From contig JAQPZY010001244.1 of NCBI GenBank assembly GCA_029931535.1, positions 1-64,000 on the forward strand: DNA of 64,000 bases, in the 5' to 3' direction. How positions within the stretch are numbered: position 1 is the first letter of the stretch; each line of letters opens with the position of its first letter. A program made the position numbers and the translations under genes. Shown in pieces: positions 62,772-64,000 of this stretch. This DNA is from Margaritifera margaritifera. Lineage: Eukaryota; Mollusca; Bivalvia; Unionida; Margaritiferidae. The notes beneath the pieces were generated by a model. It had not been told where the DNA came from and searched no databases. It was given only the letters and a program-made list of their open reading frames with translations.

Positions 62772-62922
62772 TTATGATCTCAACTAACTTCTTCTCAAAC
62801 ATACATAGGATGAAGTTAGGTAATTGTTGTATGAAGGCTTTTAAAGGAGAGGTTTGTCTCCACTCACATCACTGGCAGAAACTCTCCATTTCCCTTCATA
62901 CATTTTAATGTGATGGGTTTAC
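62772..62922 (+). repeat. Duplicated segment, copy 2
   Basis: Second copy of the block at 62362-62490, about 410 bp downstream. It carries an extra 20-25 bp (around tgaaggcttttaaaggag) missing from the first copy. Confidence 0.8.
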
Positions 62923-62979
62923 TTCATTTAGCAATTCTGCCTACAACTTGTTCAGAGAAAGAAATTTTTGTAGTAAATT

Positions 62980-63277
62980 ATGTTTCTCCAAAAATACTTA
63001 CCTGAATACATTTAAATAATGGATTACTCTCTGCTACCTCCAAATCCAGCATTCCCTGAAAGATGAAAAACGTCTTTCCATCTATAAATTATATAGATGA
63101 AGGAAAGTAACTCTTACAGATTAACTCTTCTTGTTCCCACTAGGTGGCCACTGGTATCCCAGATGTAACTAGTTTAAGCTGGAGTGAAACCTTGAATAGG
63201 AGGCTCACATTTGCAGGAAAGGGTGGGAGGGATTGATAGTAATGAGACTGGGTAAGTATTTTCGGAGAAACACAATG
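62980..63277. mobile_element. Short inverted-repeat element, copy B (about 300 bp)
   Basis: The left end atgtttctccaaaaatactt and the right end (aagtattttcggagaaacac) are inverted repeats of about 26 bp with two mismatches. The termini include cttacc/ggtaag, a perfect 5' splice-site consensus in each orientation. There is no coding capacity. It resembles a MITE, but no target duplication was found. Confidence 0.6.
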
Positions 63278-64000
63278 TACTCAATAATTTCCATTCTCCA
63301 TCAAATACATTACCCAATCACATTACCATTAGGAGTGTAGGCAAGAGGAGGAGGAAATGCTTGAGCATCAATTCCCTACCTATGTCACCCAATAGGATCA
63401 CAATGATTGCTCTACTGAAAGGATGAACTTCTCTTAATGTGAGGTTAGCACAACCAAAAATTCTGTGTTTATACATGTTTGAGGGCAATCCCTGTGGGAT
63501 CCCACACCTGATTATTGTCTAACATTCAAAAGTTTCCAGGGCAAATCCAGCAAAAGTTGCACTGTCATGCCAGGAATGAGCTTGTGCTGTCATGAATGGA
63601 GCGTGGTAACTGTCTGGCAGTAACCAGTGGCCTGATTAGATTAAGCTCTATACTTTGTGAAGCCATATCATGCAAATATAAACTGGAGAAAGTAGACTGG
63701 GGATGCCAGCCAATTGACTCCACTAGCCTTGAATTAAGACATTATGTTCGAAGGCCAGACTTGTGGAAATCACTCATATTTCATGAGCCTAAACCTTCAT
63801 GAGTTGTACCTGATCGTGCGAGAGTTCAGAGTACACCGATCTAACAACCCCCTTTAGCCAAGCAGCGAGCATTTGAGGGGTTATGTCTTGCTTTCCTGCT
63901 TCAACTGGTAGGAATAGCTTTTGATGGCTGCAGCAGATATCCTGTGTGCACCTCATATAGCATCTGAGGGTGCATGCTCGATCCTGCAGCTTTGCCTCTC
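63278..64000. other. Right end of window, no gene recognised
   Basis: 63300-63350 resembles the outer flank of repeat copy A (catcaaatacattacccaat). The rest is less AT-rich, with short open frames on both strands but no domain, splice pair or RNA gene I can support. Confidence 0.45.

Overview
The window is animal nuclear DNA. It is AT-rich, has eukaryotic tRNA genes with internal pol III promoters and downstream T-tracts, non-LTR retrotransposon remains, a tRNA-derived SINE, TIR elements, microsatellites and spliced exons with GT/AG borders. No operons or bacterial-type genes are visible. The mix of repeat families looks like a marine invertebrate, most plausibly a bivalve mollusc, but that is an inference from general resemblance and was not tested by a search.

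Region 1 (1-42186) is a tandem macrosatellite with a unit of 4,394-4,395 bp. Nine units and a partial tenth are in the window, and the array continues off the left edge. Each unit holds one tRNA-Phe(GAA) gene on the + strand and one dead non-LTR retrotransposon (LINE) on the - strand, whose A-rich 3' end abuts the T-tract behind the tRNA. The LINE has recognisable endonuclease (EEP) and reverse transcriptase domains broken by stops and frameshifts. Most breaks recur in every unit, so the element died before or early in the amplification. Five of the ten tRNA copies (16512, 20907, 25301, 34089, 38482) are identical and look functional; one has a T-loop change, one has an extra C, and three are damaged. 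The first two units are full of small insertions (4,709 and 4,448 bp), which looks like unpolished long-read consensus. The rightmost unit is a diverged, deleted edge copy.

Region 2 (42187-53133) is repeat-rich flank: a C-rich tract, a solo copy of a repeat also found inside the array unit, a 1.77-kb non-autonomous TIR transposon (43891-45655), several minisatellites, a fold-back MITE, and a piggyBac-type deletion derivative (51905-52974). The last keeps TTAA ends and an ORF that joins the acidic transposase N-terminus to its C-terminal Cys-rich domain.

Region 3 (53134-60159, - strand) holds the last three visible exons of a single-pass membrane protein: a membrane-proximal exon, a transmembrane exon and a cytoplasmic-tail exon with the stop codon. 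The reading phases match across both introns. The large intron carries a 1.1-kb satellite of 60-61-bp units with a six-unit higher-order repeat, and a 1.29-kb array of about 71 copies of an 18-bp unit with a C4/G4 run in nearly every copy. A SINE lies in the smaller intron. Region 4 (60160-64000) is mostly mobile-element sequence, including further fold-back MITEs and an inverted-repeat family whose ends carry a perfect 5' splice-site motif. No upstream exon of the membrane-protein gene could be placed there with confidence.
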